Notes: generated by a model not told the origin, from the letters alone. DNA of 64,000 nt from Serratia liquefaciens ATCC 27592 (GCF_000422085.1 NC_021741.1:1178001-1242000); one strand, 5' to 3'. Positions 1 to 10,014 are shown, numbered from the stretch's first letter. Numbers and translations: made by a program.

Positions 1-557
1 AGCGCGGCGCGGATGATCCACGGGCTGGGTTTGCCGACGTAAAACGGCTTGCGGCCGGTGATTTTCTCGATCGGGGCGCACAGCGCGCCGCAGGCAGGCA
101 CAAAGCCATGGCCGTGAGTATCCGGGTTGGTCGCGATAAAGCGCGCACCGTTATTCACGAAGTAGGCGGCCTTATGCATCATGTCCCAGTTATAGGAGCG
201 GGTTTCCCCGACAATCACGAAGTCCGGGTTGATGTCGGTAATGGTGAATCCGGCTTTATACAATTCATGGATCAGCGCGCCTTCGCCCACCACGTAGGCC
301 TTTTTGCCTTCCTGACGGCGCAGGAAATCGGCGGTGGCCATGGCGGAGGTATAAAACGCGCTTTCCGGGACTTCAAGCCCGGCGGCGGAGAAGCGGTTCG
401 CCAGATCCTGCGCCGTCTGCGACGGGTAGTTGGTCAGCACCACCAGCGGCATGCCCTGTTCCTGAATCCGCGCCAGGAAAAGATCGGCGCCGGGAACTGG
501 CGTGTTGTCATGCAGCAGCACGCCGTCGATATCACATATAACGTTTTTGATTGTCAT
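1..557 (-). CDS. nagD: NagD, HAD-family nucleotide phosphatase (partial, C-terminus outside window)
   Basis: HAD-superfamily phosphatase (NagD/UmpH family, UMP and other nucleoside monophosphates). The protein starts at the minus-strand ATG at 555-557 and begins MTIKNVICDIDGVLMHD, which is the HAD motif I with the nucleophilic Asp. The frame runs off the window start, so about 185 N-terminal residues are seen. It is the last gene of the nagBACD operon, 67 nt behind nagC. Its role in amino-sugar use is by association; the family enzyme is a housecleaning phosphatase. Confidence 0.95.
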   Translation of the reverse strand, partial: MTIKNVICDIDGVLLHDNTPVPGADLFLARIQEQGMPLVVLTNYPSQTAQDLANRFSAAGLEVPESAFYTSAMATADFLRRQEGKKAYVVGEGALIHELYKAGFTITDINPDFVIVGETRSYNWDMMHKAAYFVNNGARFIATNPDTHGHGFVPACGALCAPIEKITGRKPFYVGKPSPWIIRAA

Positions 558-624
558 TGTTGCTGTTTCTCATGATTGGCGGCAGGCAAAACGCGAAGAT
601 AACACACCTGCCTTAGGCGGCGGA

Positions 625-1845
625 TCAGCTTTCCAGCAATCGCTGCAATAGCACGCCGTTGAGCATTGCTCGCTTGGCCAGGGCGAAAGCCCCGATCGCC
701 GAGCGATGATTGAGTTCGGAGGTGACCACCGGCAGGTTCTTGCGGAAGTCCTTCAGCACCTGAGTATTGATGCAGCTTTGGATTGCTGGCAGCAGCACTT
801 TTTCCGCCTCGGTAATTTCACCGGCGATCACCACTTTCTGCGGATTAAACAGGTTAATGGCAATGGCCACGGCTTTGCCGAGGTAGCGGCCGACGTGTTC
901 GATTACTTCGCTGGCCAGCAGATCCCCGCGGTTGGCGGCCTTGCAGATGGCGGAGATGCTGCAGTCGTCGAGTGTCAGCTTGCTCGGGTAGCCCTGAGTC
1001 AGTAACTGGCGCACGCGGTGTTCAATCGCGGCATTGGCAGCGACGGTTTCCAGACAGCCGAAGTTGCCGCAGTGGCAGCGTTCGCCCAGCGGGTCGATTT
1101 GAATATGGCCGATTTCGCCGACGTTGCCGTTATTACCCAGGAAAATCTGACCGTTGACGATAATGCCGGCACCGGTGCCGCGGTGCAGACGCACCAGAAT
1201 GGAGTCTTCGCAGTCGCGTGTGGCGCCAAAATAGTGCTCGGCCAAAGCCAGGCTGCGGATGTCATGGCCGACAAAGCTGGTGACGTTAAAACGTTGCTGC
1301 AGGTTGTCTACCAGCGGCCAGTTGCTGACGCTGATGTGCGGCATATAGCGCACCACACCGAGCGCCGGGTCAACCAGACCTGGCAGGATCACCGCGATGG
1401 CGATCAGTTCGCGCAGCTTGCGCTGGTAGTCTTCGATAAATTGCGCAATGGCGGTGAACAACGCATTTTCCAGTGTTTCCTGGGTCCTTTCCGGCAGCGG
1501 ATAGTGCTCTTCACCGAGCGATTTTCCGCTCATGTCGTACAGGGTGATGGTGGCATCGTGACGCCCGAGGCGAACGGCCACGGTGTGGAAATGCCGGGTT
1601 TCGGAGACAATGGAAATGGCGCGGCGGCCGCCGGTGGAGGCTTGCTGATCGACTTCTTTGATCAGCCCGCGCTCCAACAGCTGGCGAGTAATTTTAGTGA
1701 CGCTGGCGGGCGCTAGCTGGCTCAGTTCGGCTATTTGAATGCGCGAGATCGGACCCTGTTGGTCGATCAGGCGGTAAACTGCCGCGCCGTTGAGTTGTTT
1801 GACTAAGTCAACGTTCCCTATCTGTGCCTGTCCGCCAGTACTCAT
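625..1845 (-). CDS. nagC: NagC, ROK-family transcriptional repressor of N-acetylglucosamine genes
   Basis: Represses the nag and chitin-use genes until GlcNAc-6-phosphate binds. An N-terminal winged HTH (about residues 10-65, SRIQIAELSQLAPASVTKITRQL) is followed by a ROK domain with the zinc/ROK signature GHIQIDPLGERCHCGNFGCLET. From the ATG at 1845 it is 406 residues, the length I recall for E. coli NagC. A TTG one codon upstream is possible but less likely. It lies 27 nt after nagA and is probably co-transcribed with nagB and nagA. Its predicted operators lie between nagB and nagE. Confidence 0.97.
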   Translation of the reverse strand: MSTGGQAQIGNVDLVKQLNGAAVYRLIDQQGPISRIQIAELSQLAPASVTKITRQLLERGLIKEVDQQASTGGRRAISIVSETRHFHTVAVRLGRHDATITLYDMSGKSLGEEHYPLPERTQETLENALFTAIAQFIEDYQRKLRELIAIAVILPGLVDPALGVVRYMPHISVSNWPLVDNLQQRFNVTSFVGHDIRSLALAEHYFGATRDCEDSILVRLHRGTGAGIIVNGQIFLGNNGNVGEIGHIQIDPLGERCHCGNFGCLETVAANAAIEHRVRQLLTQGYPSKLTLDDCSISAICKAANRGDLLASEVIEHVGRYLGKAVAIAINLFNPQKVVIAGEITEAEKVLLPAIQSCINTQVLKDFRKNLPVVTSELNHRSAIGAFALAKRAMLNGVLLQRLLES

Positions 1846-1872
1846 CAATAATTTTACTCGCTGTTCATGAAA

Positions 1873-3012
1873 TTAAACCTCGTTACCGTTAACGAGCGTC
1901 TTGGTGATGCTAAAGTCGCGGGTAAACGCGGTCAGGTTTGCCACCTTACCGGCTTCGATCGTGCCTAAACGATCGTCCACGCCGATAGCACGCGCCGGAT
2001 AGAGTGTCGCCATACGCAGCGCTTCATCCAACGCGATGCCGACGTGTTCAACGCTGTTTTTCAACGCGTCAATCATGGTCAGCGCAGAGCCGCTCAGGGT
2101 GCCGTTCTCGTCCACGCACAGCCCATCGCGATAGTATATTGTTTTACCGGCAAAAATAAATTGGTCAATATCGGCACCCGCCGGGGCGGTGGCGTCGGTG
2201 ACCAGCACCAATTTATCACCTTTCATGCGTTTGGCGTTACGGATACTCGCCCAGGCCACGTGATGGCCGTCGGCGATAATGCCGGTGTAGACTTCAGGCG
2301 TGTCGAAAATTGCCCCCATCAGCCCCGGTTCGCGCCCGGTGATATACGGCATGGCGTTATACAGGTGCGTGGCGAAAGTGATGCCGGCAGCAAAACCGGT
2401 GCGGGCCTGTTCGTAAGTCGCATTCGAGTGACCGGCGGACACCACGATGCCGGCGTCGGTCAGTTGCTTGATAAAGTGCGGCTCTACCATTTCCGGTGCC
2501 AGCGTCACCTTGGTGATCACATCGGCATTCGCGCACAGGTAGTCGATCATCTCGCTGGTTGGCTTGCGGATAAACGCCGGGTTATGGGTGCCTTTTTTCA
2601 ACGGGCTAAGGTACGGCCCTTCAAGGTGCAGACCCAACGCCTGATTCTGGTGTTTTTTCAGATAAGCGCGCATCACTTCGATGCTGTGCTTCATAAATTC
2701 GTCGCTGCTGGTGATCAGCGTCGGCAGATAGCTGGTGCAGCCGGATTTTTCGTTGGCACGCTGCATAATTTCCAGCGTCTCTTCCGAAATGGCGTCCAGC
2801 GAATCGTTAAATTGCACGCCGCCGCAGCCGTTAAGCTGCACGTCGATCAAACCGGGGGCCAGGATAGCGCCACCCAGATCGCGCGTTTCAATGCCGGCCG
2901 GCAGTTCAGCCAGCGGGCAAACTCGTTCAATCAGCCCATCAGCGATTACCACTGCATGGTCGTCAAGTACGTCGTGGCCGGTAAAAATACGGCCGTGGGT
3001 TAAAGCGAACAT
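1873..3012 (-). CDS. nagA: NagA, N-acetylglucosamine-6-phosphate deacetylase
   Basis: Cytoplasmic amidohydrolase converting GlcNAc-6-P to glucosamine-6-P plus acetate. 379 residues, close to the usual 382. Metal and active-site segments visible are [33 protein letters not shown] and [10 protein letters not shown] (catalytic Asp). The ATG at 3012 is preceded by an AGGGGG ribosome binding site. It sits 18 nt behind nagB and 27 nt before nagC, so it is the second gene of nagBACD. Nothing looks abnormal. Confidence 0.97.
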   Translation of the reverse strand: MFALTHGRIFTGHDVLDDHAVVIADGLIERVCPLAELPAGIETRDLGGAILAPGLIDVQLNGCGGVQFNDSLDAISEETLEIMQRANEKSGCTSYLPTLITSSDEFMKHSIEVMRAYLKKHQNQALGLHLEGPYLSPLKKGTHNPAFIRKPTSEMIDYLCANADVITKVTLAPEMVEPHFIKQLTDAGIVVSAGHSNATYEQARTGFAAGITFATHLYNAMPYITGREPGLMGAIFDTPEVYTGIIADGHHVAWASIRNAKRMKGDKLVLVTDATAPAGADIDQFIFAGKTIYYRDGLCVDENGTLSGSALTMIDALKNSVEHVGIALDEALRMATLYPARAIGVDDRLGTIEAGKVANLTAFTRDFSITKTLVNGNEV

Positions 3013-3030
3013 CGTAGCCCCCTGCAGGAA

Positions 3031-3831
3031 TTAAAGACTCTTCACGCTTTCCGCTTCTAATTCGCGGAAATACTTAACGGTTTTGACTTTCAGCTCCATG
3101 GTGGATGGCTCATCGCACACCACAACGGCTTTGGCATGCAACTGCAGGCAACTGATGGTCCACATGTGGTTGATGTTGCCTTCCACAGCGGCTTCCAGCG
3201 CCTGAGCCTTGGCGTGGCCGGTCACCAGAATCATCACTTCCTCAGCGTCGAGCAGCGTGCCCACGCCCACGGTCAGTGCAAACTTCGGTACCAGGCTAAC
3301 GTCGCCGCCAAAGAAGCGGGAGTTGGCGATGCGGGTATCTTCGGTCAGGGTTTTGATGCGAGTGCGCGAGGCCAGAGATGAAGCCGGCTCGTTAAACGCG
3401 ATATGACCGTCGATGCCAACGCCACCCATGAACAGGTTGATCTTGCCGTAGGATTTGATTTTCGCTTCGTACTGGCGGCACTCGGCGTCAACGTCCGGTG
3501 CATTACCATTCAGCAGGTTGATATTTTCGCGTGGGATATCAACGTGATCAAAGAAATTACGGTACATGAAGGTATGATAGCTTTCCGGGTGTTCCTGCGG
3601 CAGGCCAACGTATTCATCCATGTTGAAAGTCACCACATGCTTAAAGCTTACTTCACCTGCTTTGTGCATCGCAATCAGATGTTTGTACGCTTCCAGCGGA
3701 GTACCGCCGGTTGGCAGGCCGAGCACAAACGGACGCTCCGCAGTAGGCTTGAATGCGTTGATGCGCTGGACGATATGGCGTGCGGCCCATTTGCCGACTT
3801 GTGCAGTATCTTTCAGTGGGATAAGTCTCAT
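3031..3831 (-). CDS. nagB: NagB, glucosamine-6-phosphate deaminase
   Basis: Isomerising deaminase turning glucosamine-6-P into fructose-6-P and ammonia, the entry step into glycolysis. 266 residues, the family's usual length. Seen: the N-terminal MRLIPL, the phosphate-binding loop GLPTGGTP, the NMDEYVGL catalytic Asp segment and the [16 protein letters not shown] segment carrying the ring-opening His. It is the first gene of nagBACD, transcribed away from nagE, with NagC and CRP sites in the shared upstream region. Confidence 0.98.
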   Translation of the reverse strand: MRLIPLKDTAQVGKWAARHIVQRINAFKPTAERPFVLGLPTGGTPLEAYKHLIAMHKAGEVSFKHVVTFNMDEYVGLPQEHPESYHTFMYRNFFDHVDIPRENINLLNGNAPDVDAECRQYEAKIKSYGKINLFMGGVGIDGHIAFNEPASSLASRTRIKTLTEDTRIANSRFFGGDVSLVPKFALTVGVGTLLDAEEVMILVTGHAKAQALEAAVEGNINHMWTISCLQLHAKAVVVCDEPSTMELKVKTVKYFRELEAESVKSL

Positions 3832-3939
3832 CTAACACCTCTTGGGGTAAGTAAACTAAAGCTATACTGGTTCGTGCCTGAACGAGAGTCTTAAGCCTAA
3901 CCCAGGTTTATGATTCTCACGTGATGCGTCAGGTTCGAT

Positions 3940-3962
3940 GATTTTTTTAATGATAAAATAAG
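3940..3962 (-). promoter_or_regulatory. NagC operator, nagB side
   Basis: Read on the minus strand this is CTTATTTTATCATTAAAAAA followed by ATC. From memory it closely resembles the E. coli nagB operator (TTATTTTATCATT plus an A-rich right half). It lies about 110 bp upstream of the nagB start. The call rests on this resemblance and on a second operator about 93 bp away. Confidence 0.75.
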
Positions 3963-4005
3963 TTTTGTGTGATGGCTAGCAATGTGGCAGCTTAAGACTG
4001 CTTTT

Positions 4006-4023
4006 TGGTGATATAAATCACAA
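4006..4023. promoter_or_regulatory. CRP (cAMP receptor protein) site
   Basis: GTGA-TATAAA-TCAC, a perfect inner GTGA-N6-TCAC match to the CRP consensus, flanked by T- and A-rich bases. It lies between the two NagC operators, as in the E. coli nagB-nagE region where CRP activates both promoters. Confidence 0.8.
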
Positions 4024-4032
4024 AAAAGGAGG

Positions 4033-4058
4033 TTTTAATTTGCGATACGAAATAATTT
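4033..4058 (+). promoter_or_regulatory. NagC operator, nagE side
   Basis: TTTAATTTGCGATACGAAAT with a trailing AATTT. It is an imperfect palindrome around GCGATACG and nearly the same as the high-affinity nagE operator of E. coli as I remember it. It lies about 110 bp upstream of the nagE start. Confidence 0.8.
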
Positions 4059-4166
4059 TTTTACACTCCACTTTGTTGTCGTTCGTCCAGAGTTAATCGC
4101 AGTGTGTGATGGCGCTAGCGTAAAATATGATAAAGCCCATAAAAGGGCATTAGGGGGAATATTAAG

Positions 4167-6113
4167 GTGAACATACTCGGCTTTTTCCAAAGATTGGGCA
4201 GGTCGTTGCAACTGCCAATCGCAGTACTGCCCGTGGCGGCGCTTTTGCTCCGCTTCGGCCAGCCCGACTTACTCAATATTTCGTTCATCGCACAGGCCGG
4301 TGGATCAATCTTTGATAATTTGGCGTTGATCTTCGCTATCGGTGTGGCAGCAACCTGGTCGAAAGACAATGCCGGTTCAGCAGCACTGGCGGGTGCGGTA
4401 GGTTACTTCATCCTGACCAAAGCGATGGTCACCATCAACCCGGCGATCAATATGGGTGTGCTGGCCGGTATTATTACCGGTCTGGTGGGCGGGGCGGTTT
4501 ATAACCGCTGGTCCGGCATCAAACTGCCTGAGTTCCTTTCCTTCTTCGGCGGTAAACGCTTCGTTCCTATCGCAACCGGCTTTTTCTGTTTAATCCTTGC
4601 GGCGATCTTTGGTTATATCTGGCCACCGGTTCAGAATGCCATCCACGCCGGCGGTGAATGGATTGTGTCCATGGGCGCTGTGGGTTCCGGCATCTTCGGT
4701 TTCGTTAACCGTCTGCTGATCCCAACCGGCTTGCATCAGGTATTGAACACCATCGCCTGGTTCCAGATTGGTGAATTCACCAATGCCGCGGGCACCATCT
4801 TCCACGGTGACATCAACCGCTTCTACGCGGGCGACGGCACTGCCGGGATGTTCATGTCCGGCTTCTTCCCAATCATGATGTTCGGTTTGCCGGGTGCGGC
4901 ACTGGCCATGTATTTCGCTGCGCCGAAAGAGCGTCGCCCAATGGTTGGCGGTATGTTGCTGTCTGTGGCACTGACCGCGTTCCTGACCGGTGTGACTGAG
5001 CCGCTTGAATTCCTGTTCATGTTCCTGGCTCCGCTGCTGTATCTGGTCCATGCTATTTTGACCGGTATCAGCCTGTTTGTAGCCACCCTGCTGGGCATTC
5101 ACGCTGGCTTCTCCTTCTCTGCAGGCGCCATCGACTATGTGTTGATGTACAACCTGCCGGCCGCCAGTAAAAACGTCTGGATGCTGGTCGTGATGGGTCT
5201 GGTCGCCTTCGCGGTGTACTTCGTACTGTTCTCCATCATTATCCGTGCATTCAACTTGAAAACTCCGGGTCGTGAAGATGCGTCTGACGATATCGTTGCA
5301 CCGGAAGCCAACAGCAATACCGACGAAGGCTTGCGCGCGCTGTCTCGCAGCTATATCGGTGCCATCGGCGGTTCAGACAACCTGACCGGCATTGATGCTT
5401 GCATCACCCGTCTGCGTCTGAGCGTGAAAGATTCTTCGAAAGTGCTTGATGCAAGCTGCAAACGTCTGGGTGCCTCCGGCGTGGTGAAACTGAACAAGCA
5501 AACCGTTCAGGTCATCGTGGGTTCTAAAGCGGAAGCCATTGCCGACGGTATGCGTGCGGTTATCGCAGCCGGTCCGGTTCCTGCGGCAGAAGTGGCACCG
5601 GCAGCCGGTGTGACCGCAGTAAAAGCACAGGCGGTGCCTAATGCGGTGAAAGTGGCCTTCGAGTCGCTGGTGGCTCCGGTCACCGGTGAAGTGGTGGCGC
5701 TGGATCAGGTTCCTGATGAAGCCTTTGCCAGCAAAGCGGTAGGTGACGGTCTGGCGATTCGCCCAACCGATAAAACCGTCGTGGCGCCGGCTGACGGCAC
5801 CATCGTGAAAATCTTCAACACCAACCACGCCTTCTGCCTGGAAACGGACAAGGGTGCGGAGATTGTGGTGCACATGGGTATCGACACCGTGGCATTGAAC
5901 GGTCAGGGCTTCAAGCGTCTGGTTGAAGAGGGCGCTGAGGTGAAAGCCGGTCAGCCAATCCTTGAACTGGATCTGGACTTCCTGAACGCCAACGCACGCT
6001 CGATGATAAGCCCGGTAGTGGTCAGCAACGCTGACGATTACGCCGGTCTGTCGGCGCTGGCGACCGGTTCTGTGGTCGCAGGCCAGACCAAACTGTTCGA
6101 GATCCAAAAGTAA
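4167..6113 (+). CDS. nagE: NagE, N-acetylglucosamine PTS transporter EIICBA
   Basis: Inner-membrane PTS permease that imports and phosphorylates N-acetylglucosamine. 648 residues in three domains: EIIC with many membrane segments (about 1-370), EIIB around IDACITRLRLSVKDS with the phosphorylated Cys (about 395-470), and EIIA around EIVVHMGIDTVAL with the phosphorylated His (about 510-640). The start is a GTG (GTG AAC ATA CTC) 7 nt after an AGGGGGAAT-type ribosome binding site. It is monocistronic and closed by a terminator at 6178. Regulation is by NagC and CRP. Confidence 0.98.
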   Translation: MNILGFFQRLGRSLQLPIAVLPVAALLLRFGQPDLLNISFIAQAGGSIFDNLALIFAIGVAATWSKDNAGSAALAGAVGYFILTKAMVTINPAINMGVLAGIITGLVGGAVYNRWSGIKLPEFLSFFGGKRFVPIATGFFCLILAAIFGYIWPPVQNAIHAGGEWIVSMGAVGSGIFGFVNRLLIPTGLHQVLNTIAWFQIGEFTNAAGTIFHGDINRFYAGDGTAGMFMSGFFPIMMFGLPGAALAMYFAAPKERRPMVGGMLLSVALTAFLTGVTEPLEFLFMFLAPLLYLVHAILTGISLFVATLLGIHAGFSFSAGAIDYVLMYNLPAASKNVWMLVVMGLVAFAVYFVLFSIIIRAFNLKTPGREDASDDIVAPEANSNTDEGLRALSRSYIGAIGGSDNLTGIDACITRLRLSVKDSSKVLDASCKRLGASGVVKLNKQTVQVIVGSKAEAIADGMRAVIAAGPVPAAEVAPAAGVTAVKAQAVPNAVKVAFESLVAPVTGEVVALDQVPDEAFASKAVGDGLAIRPTDKTVVAPADGTIVKIFNTNHAFCLETDKGAEIVVHMGIDTVALNGQGFKRLVEEGAEVKAGQPILELDLDFLNANARSMISPVVVSNADDYAGLSALATGSVVAGQTKLFEIQK

Positions 6114-6177
6114 ACCGATTTACCTGAGTAGTACCCGGGGTGTTTAACGAGTCATGACGGAACGCACCCTACCTTTG

Positions 6178-6209
6178 GCGGGAAGAGAGCAATCTCTTCC
6201 CGCTTTTTT
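6178..6209 (+). terminator. Intrinsic terminator after nagE
   Basis: An 11-bp perfect stem GCGGGAAGAGA / TCTCTTCCCGC with a 4-nt loop, followed by six T. It closes the nagE transcript about 65 nt after its stop codon. Confidence 0.9.
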
Positions 6210-6364
6210 ATGGGCGATAGGTGACGAAAGTTGCCCCGATGTGGTGCGGCGATCTGTCGTGGTGCAGCGCCCCGCATTTTTCATGAAACAAACGGTTGTT
6301 TCCGGGCGTGGCTTGTTGGATCATAGGCGGTTATGTGTAGCGCTTTGCATTGAGGAATAGTGAA

Positions 6365-8029
6365 ATGAGTGAGGCTGAAGCCCGCCCAACCAATTTTATC
6401 CGTCAGATCGTCGATGAAGATCTGGCTTCAGGGAAACATACGTCGGTACATACCCGTTTCCCGCCGGAGCCGAATGGTTATCTGCATATCGGCCATGCTA
6501 AATCCATTTGCCTGAACTTTGGCATCGCCAAAGATTACCAGGGCCAGTGCAACCTGCGTTTCGATGACACCAACCCGGTAAAAGAAGATATCGAGTTTGT
6601 TGAATCCATCAAACACGACGTGGAGTGGCTGGGCTTTGAGTGGAGCGGCAACGTCCGTTACTCCTCAGATTACTTCGATCAGCTGCACCAGTATGCGGTA
6701 GAGCTGATTAACAAAGGGCTGGCCTACGTCGACGAGCTGTCGCCTGAGCAAATCCGTGAATATCGCGGCAGCCTGACCTCTCCGGGCAAAGACAGCCCGT
6801 ACCGCGGTCGCAGCGTGGAAGAAAACCTGGCGCTGTTTGAAAAAATGCGCAACGGCGAATTTGCCGAAGGTAGCGCCTGCCTGCGTGCCAAGATCGACAT
6901 GGCGTCACCGTTTATCGTGATGCGCGATCCTGTGCTGTACCGCATCAAGTTCGCGGAACACCACCAGACCGGCAACAAATGGTGCATCTACCCGATGTAC
7001 GATTTCACCCACTGCATTTCCGATGCGTTGGAAGGGATCACCCATTCGCTGTGTACGCTGGAATTCCAGGACAACCGTCGTCTGTATGACTGGGTATTGG
7101 ACAACATCACCATCCCTTGTCATCCGCGTCAGTACGAATTCTCACGCCTTAATCTCGAATACGCCATCATGTCTAAGCGTAAGCTGAACCAGTTGGTGAC
7201 CGAGAAAATCGTTGAAGGTTGGGATGACCCGCGTATGCCGACCGTTTCCGGCCTGCGTCGTCGTGGCTATACCGCCGCATCCATCCGCGAATTCTGCCAG
7301 CGTATCGGCGTGACCAAGCAGGATAACAACGTTGAAATGGTGGCGCTCGAAGCTTGCATCCGTGAAGAGCTGAACGACAACGCACCGCGTGCGATGGCGG
7401 TGCTGGATCCGGTTAAGATTGTCATTGAAAATATGACTTCCGGCGTGGAAATGGTGACGATGCCTAATCACCCGAACAAGCCGGAAATGGGCAGCCGTGA
7501 AGTGCCGTTCAGCCGCGAGGTTTATATCGACCGTGCTGACTTCCGCGAAGAAGCCAACAAGCAATACAAGCGTCTGGTGCTGGGGAAAGAAGTGCGTTTG
7601 CGTAATGCCTACGTGATCAAAGCGGAACGCGTGGAGAAAGACGCAGAAGGCGAGATCACCACTATCTTCTGCAGCTACGATCCGGATACCTTGAGCAAAG
7701 ATCCTGCCGATGGCCGTAAGGTGAAAGGCGTGATCCACTGGGTGTCTGCCGAGCACGCGTTGCCGGCGGAAATTCGCGTGTACGATCGTCTGTTCAACGT
7801 GCCAAATCCGGCAGCGGCAGAGGACTTCCTTGCCACCATTAACCCTGAGTCGCTGGTAATCAAGCACGGCTTTGTGGAGCCAAGCCTGGCAACTGCACAG
7901 CCGGAAAAAGCCTATCAGTTCGAGCGTGAGGGCTATTTCTGCGCCGATAATCGTTACTCCTCGGCAGAGCATCTGGTGTTTAACCGCACCGTTGGTTTGC
8001 GCGACACCTGGGCTAAAATCGGTGCCTGA
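6365..8029 (+). CDS. glnS: GlnS, glutaminyl-tRNA synthetase
   Basis: Class I synthetase charging tRNA-Gln. 554 residues from ATG 6365 ([14 protein letters not shown]), the same length as I recall for E. coli. The HIGH motif is at residues 41-44 (YLHIGHAK) and the KMSKS-equivalent is MSKRKL at about 268. An upstream TTG at 6350 would add five residues but has no ribosome binding site advantage. It is a single-gene unit between terminators at 6178 and 8055. Confidence 0.98.
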   Translation: MSEAEARPTNFIRQIVDEDLASGKHTSVHTRFPPEPNGYLHIGHAKSICLNFGIAKDYQGQCNLRFDDTNPVKEDIEFVESIKHDVEWLGFEWSGNVRYSSDYFDQLHQYAVELINKGLAYVDELSPEQIREYRGSLTSPGKDSPYRGRSVEENLALFEKMRNGEFAEGSACLRAKIDMASPFIVMRDPVLYRIKFAEHHQTGNKWCIYPMYDFTHCISDALEGITHSLCTLEFQDNRRLYDWVLDNITIPCHPRQYEFSRLNLEYAIMSKRKLNQLVTEKIVEGWDDPRMPTVSGLRRRGYTAASIREFCQRIGVTKQDNNVEMVALEACIREELNDNAPRAMAVLDPVKIVIENMTSGVEMVTMPNHPNKPEMGSREVPFSREVYIDRADFREEANKQYKRLVLGKEVRLRNAYVIKAERVEKDAEGEITTIFCSYDPDTLSKDPADGRKVKGVIHWVSAEHALPAEIRVYDRLFNVPNPAAAEDFLATINPESLVIKHGFVEPSLATAQPEKAYQFEREGYFCADNRYSSAEHLVFNRTVGLRDTWAKIGA

Positions 8030-8054
8030 GTGATAAGTGGTTAACGCAATAAGA

Positions 8055-8079
8055 GCGCAACTTCGGTTGCGCTTTTTTT
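8055..8079 (+). terminator. Intrinsic terminator after glnS
   Basis: GCGCAAC-TTCG-GTTGCGC, a 7-bp stem closed by a UUCG tetraloop, followed by seven T. Confidence 0.92.
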
Positions 8080-8235
8080 ATGTCTGTCGCCGTTATTTAC
8101 CTTTCCTGTTGCGATGTAGTTCGCTCAATCAATGTTTAAATTTTTATCTGGCCGTTGTATCCGTAATTTCTTGATATAAATCATCACTCATATAACATTG
8201 TCTTATATATTCGTGATGCGAATTAATGTCATCTG

Positions 8236-8247
8236 GAGAGCGCTCTC
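8236..8247. promoter_or_regulatory. LacI-family-type operator palindrome GAGAGC|GCTCTC
   Basis: A perfect 12-bp palindrome GAGAGCGCTCTC within TGGAGAGCGCTCTCAT. The central CG dyad and overall form are typical of LacI/GalR-family operators. It is about 360 bp upstream of chiP and 160 bp after the glnS terminator, so chiP is its likely target. The regulator is not in this window. Confidence 0.4.
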
Positions 8248-8441
8248 ATATTTTTTCCTCTGGCTGACTTTTTTGATTCGGCTGAAACCATTAATCGTCT
8301 TATATTGACCTCATATCATTATTTATTCTGATTTTATTGAATTTTTTATTCGACACTCTCCTTGCATAGCCGCGTAACAAAATCTCATCGATATGTGCTC
8401 TTTGTCATACTTTGACAAATCTCTCTGATATTTCATTTGAT

Positions 8442-8458
8442 AATTCGCGTCGCGAAAA
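8442..8458. promoter_or_regulatory. Candidate NagC operator upstream of chiP
   Basis: AATTCGCGTCGCGAAAA contains the perfect palindrome TTCGCG-T-CGCGAA with A/T-rich flanks, similar in form to NagC sites. NagC control of chiP is known in E. coli and Salmonella; the assignment here is by similarity and position. Confidence 0.5.
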
Positions 8459-8588
8459 ATAGTCTGTCTGTAGCAATAAGTGCTGTGGGGTTTTAGCCCT
8501 GTCAGCAATTTTTTTTACCCGATTGGGTTTTTATTGGCAGTCGTGCAGGGCAGTGGTGAACACGGGCGGCTGCAACTTTTAAAGTTAA

Positions 8589-8607
8589 GTCAAAGAGGAA
8601 TTTCATT
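8589..8607 (+). promoter_or_regulatory. ChiX small-RNA target on the chiP ribosome binding site
   Basis: GTCAAAGAGGAATTTCATT, ending just before the chiP ATG at 8608, is the exact complement of the ChiX seed as I recall it (AATGAAATTCCTCTTTGAC). The Shine-Dalgarno AGAGGA lies inside the pairing region, so pairing would block ribosome loading. ChiX repression of chiP is established in E. coli and Salmonella. The chiX gene itself is not in this window. Confidence 0.82.
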
Positions 8608-10011
8608 ATGGGTACGCACGGTGCTCAGCGTAAAACGCTGGCGCTCGCAGTCGCGGGTGCGCTGTTGGGAACAGGGTTTGCCATGGCCCCTGAGGCGAAA
8701 GCCGCAGGATTTATCGATGATTCCACGATGACCGGCGGCGTATATTACTGGCAACGTGAGCGTGACCGTAAAGATCTCAATCCGACCAGTGACGATTACA
8801 ATAAATACACCACCAACTTGTCGCATTCGACGGCCAACCTGAGCCTGGATTTTGCCTCGGGCTATGCCTGGGACATGTTCGGCCTGGACGTCGGCGCCTT
8901 TACCGCCATCGAGCTGGCTGAATCCAGCGCCAGCGGCCACCCGAATGAAATCGCGTTCTCTTCCAAAAACCGTACCTACGATGAAGACTACTCCGGCGAC
9001 AAAGGCGGCATCAGCCTGTATAAAGCCGCCGGTAAATTCAAATATGGCCCCGTCTGGGCACGTGGCGGTTATATCCAGCCAAGTGGCCAAACTCTGTTGG
9101 CGCCGCATTGGAGCTTTATGCCCGGCACCTATCAGGGTGCAGAGGCCGGTGCCAAGTTTGACTACGGCGATGCCGGTGAGTTGAGCTTCTCTTATATGTG
9201 GACCAATAAATATAAAGCGCCATGGCATATCGAGATGGACGACTTCCGCCAGAACGATAAAAAAACCGGTGTCTCCTATCTGCACTCGCTGGGTGCCAAA
9301 TACGACTTCAAAAACGATTTGGTGCTGGAGGCGGCATTCGGCCAAGCCCAGGGCTATGTGAATCAGTACTTCACCAAGGCATCTTATAAATTCGATCTGG
9401 TAGGCAACCCGCTCACCACCAGTTACCAATTCTATGGCACCGAAGACCGCATTAACGACAAGAACGACCCGAACAGTATTTACGACGGCCTGGCCTGGCT
9501 GCAGGCACTGACCTTTGGTTACACCACTGGCCAGTTCAACTGGCGCCTGGAAGGGACCATGGTCAAGGCCGAAGGCAACCAGGGCTACTTCCTGCAGCGT
9601 ATGACGCCAACCTACGCTTCTTCTAATGGCCGTCTCGACGTGTGGTGGGATAACCGTTCCGACTTTAACGCCAACGGCGAAAAAGCGGTTTATGCCGGGG
9701 TGATGTATGACCTGAGCAACTGGAACCTGCCGGGCATGGCGGTGGGCGGTTCTTACGTTTATGCCTGGGACGCCAAACCGAGCACCAACCCTATGTACGA
9801 TCAGAGCCAGCGTCTGAAAGAGAGCGCCTGGAGCCTGGACGCCATGTACACCATTCAGGAAGGCCGCGCCAAAGGCACGCTGCTGAAACTGCACTACACC
9901 CAATACGACAACCACACCAATATCCCAAGCTGGGGCGGGGGTTACGGCAACATCTTCCAGGACGAGAAAGACGTCAAATTCATGGTTATCGCGCCATTCA
10001 CCATTTTCTAA
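8608..10011 (+). CDS. chiP: ChiP, chitoporin (OprD-family outer membrane porin)
   Basis: Outer-membrane channel for chito-oligosaccharides. 467 residues: a signal peptide (about 1-32, ending EAKAAG), then a beta-barrel with alternating Tyr/Trp-rich strands, ending in the Phe expected of outer-membrane proteins (VIAPFTIF). It belongs to the OprD/YbfM family. The ATG follows AAGAGGAA, which is also the ChiX target. It is first in chiP-chiQ-ctb, an operon that takes in chitobiose and longer oligomers and splits them in the periplasm. Confidence 0.93.
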   Translation: MGTHGAQRKTLALAVAGALLGTGFAMAPEAKAAGFIDDSTMTGGVYYWQRERDRKDLNPTSDDYNKYTTNLSHSTANLSLDFASGYAWDMFGLDVGAFTAIELAESSASGHPNEIAFSSKNRTYDEDYSGDKGGISLYKAAGKFKYGPVWARGGYIQPSGQTLLAPHWSFMPGTYQGAEAGAKFDYGDAGELSFSYMWTNKYKAPWHIEMDDFRQNDKKTGVSYLHSLGAKYDFKNDLVLEAAFGQAQGYVNQYFTKASYKFDLVGNPLTTSYQFYGTEDRINDKNDPNSIYDGLAWLQALTFGYTTGQFNWRLEGTMVKAEGNQGYFLQRMTPTYASSNGRLDVWWDNRSDFNANGEKAVYAGVMYDLSNWNLPGMAVGGSYVYAWDAKPSTNPMYDQSQRLKESAWSLDAMYTIQEGRAKGTLLKLHYTQYDNHTNIPSWGGGYGNIFQDEKDVKFMVIAPFTIF

Positions 10012-10014
10012 ACC

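Larger units (their letters stand above)
3832..4166. promoter_or_regulatory. Divergent nagB-nagE control region
   Basis: This 335-bp gap separates two divergent operons. It holds two NagC-type operators (3940-3962 and 4033-4058) and one CRP site (4006-4023), listed separately. The operator centres are about 93 bp apart, close to nine helical turns, the layout known from E. coli where NagC loops the DNA to shut both promoters. No gene is seen here. Individual promoter hexamers are not clear enough to call. Confidence 0.8.
8080..8607 (+). promoter_or_regulatory. Long AT-rich leader and control region of chiPQ-ctb
   Basis: This 528-bp gene-free stretch precedes chiP. It contains a 12-bp LacI-type palindrome (8236-8247), a weak CRP-like site (8171-8184, TTGA-TATAAA-TCAT), an inverted repeat TTTGTCA-N5-TGACAAA (8401-8419), a TTCGCG-T-CGCGAA palindrome resembling a NagC operator (8442-8458) and the ChiX pairing site (8589-8607). 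A TTGACA at 8412 and GATAAT at 8439 are 21 bp apart, too far for a confident promoter. No coding frame is convincing. Confidence 0.7.
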
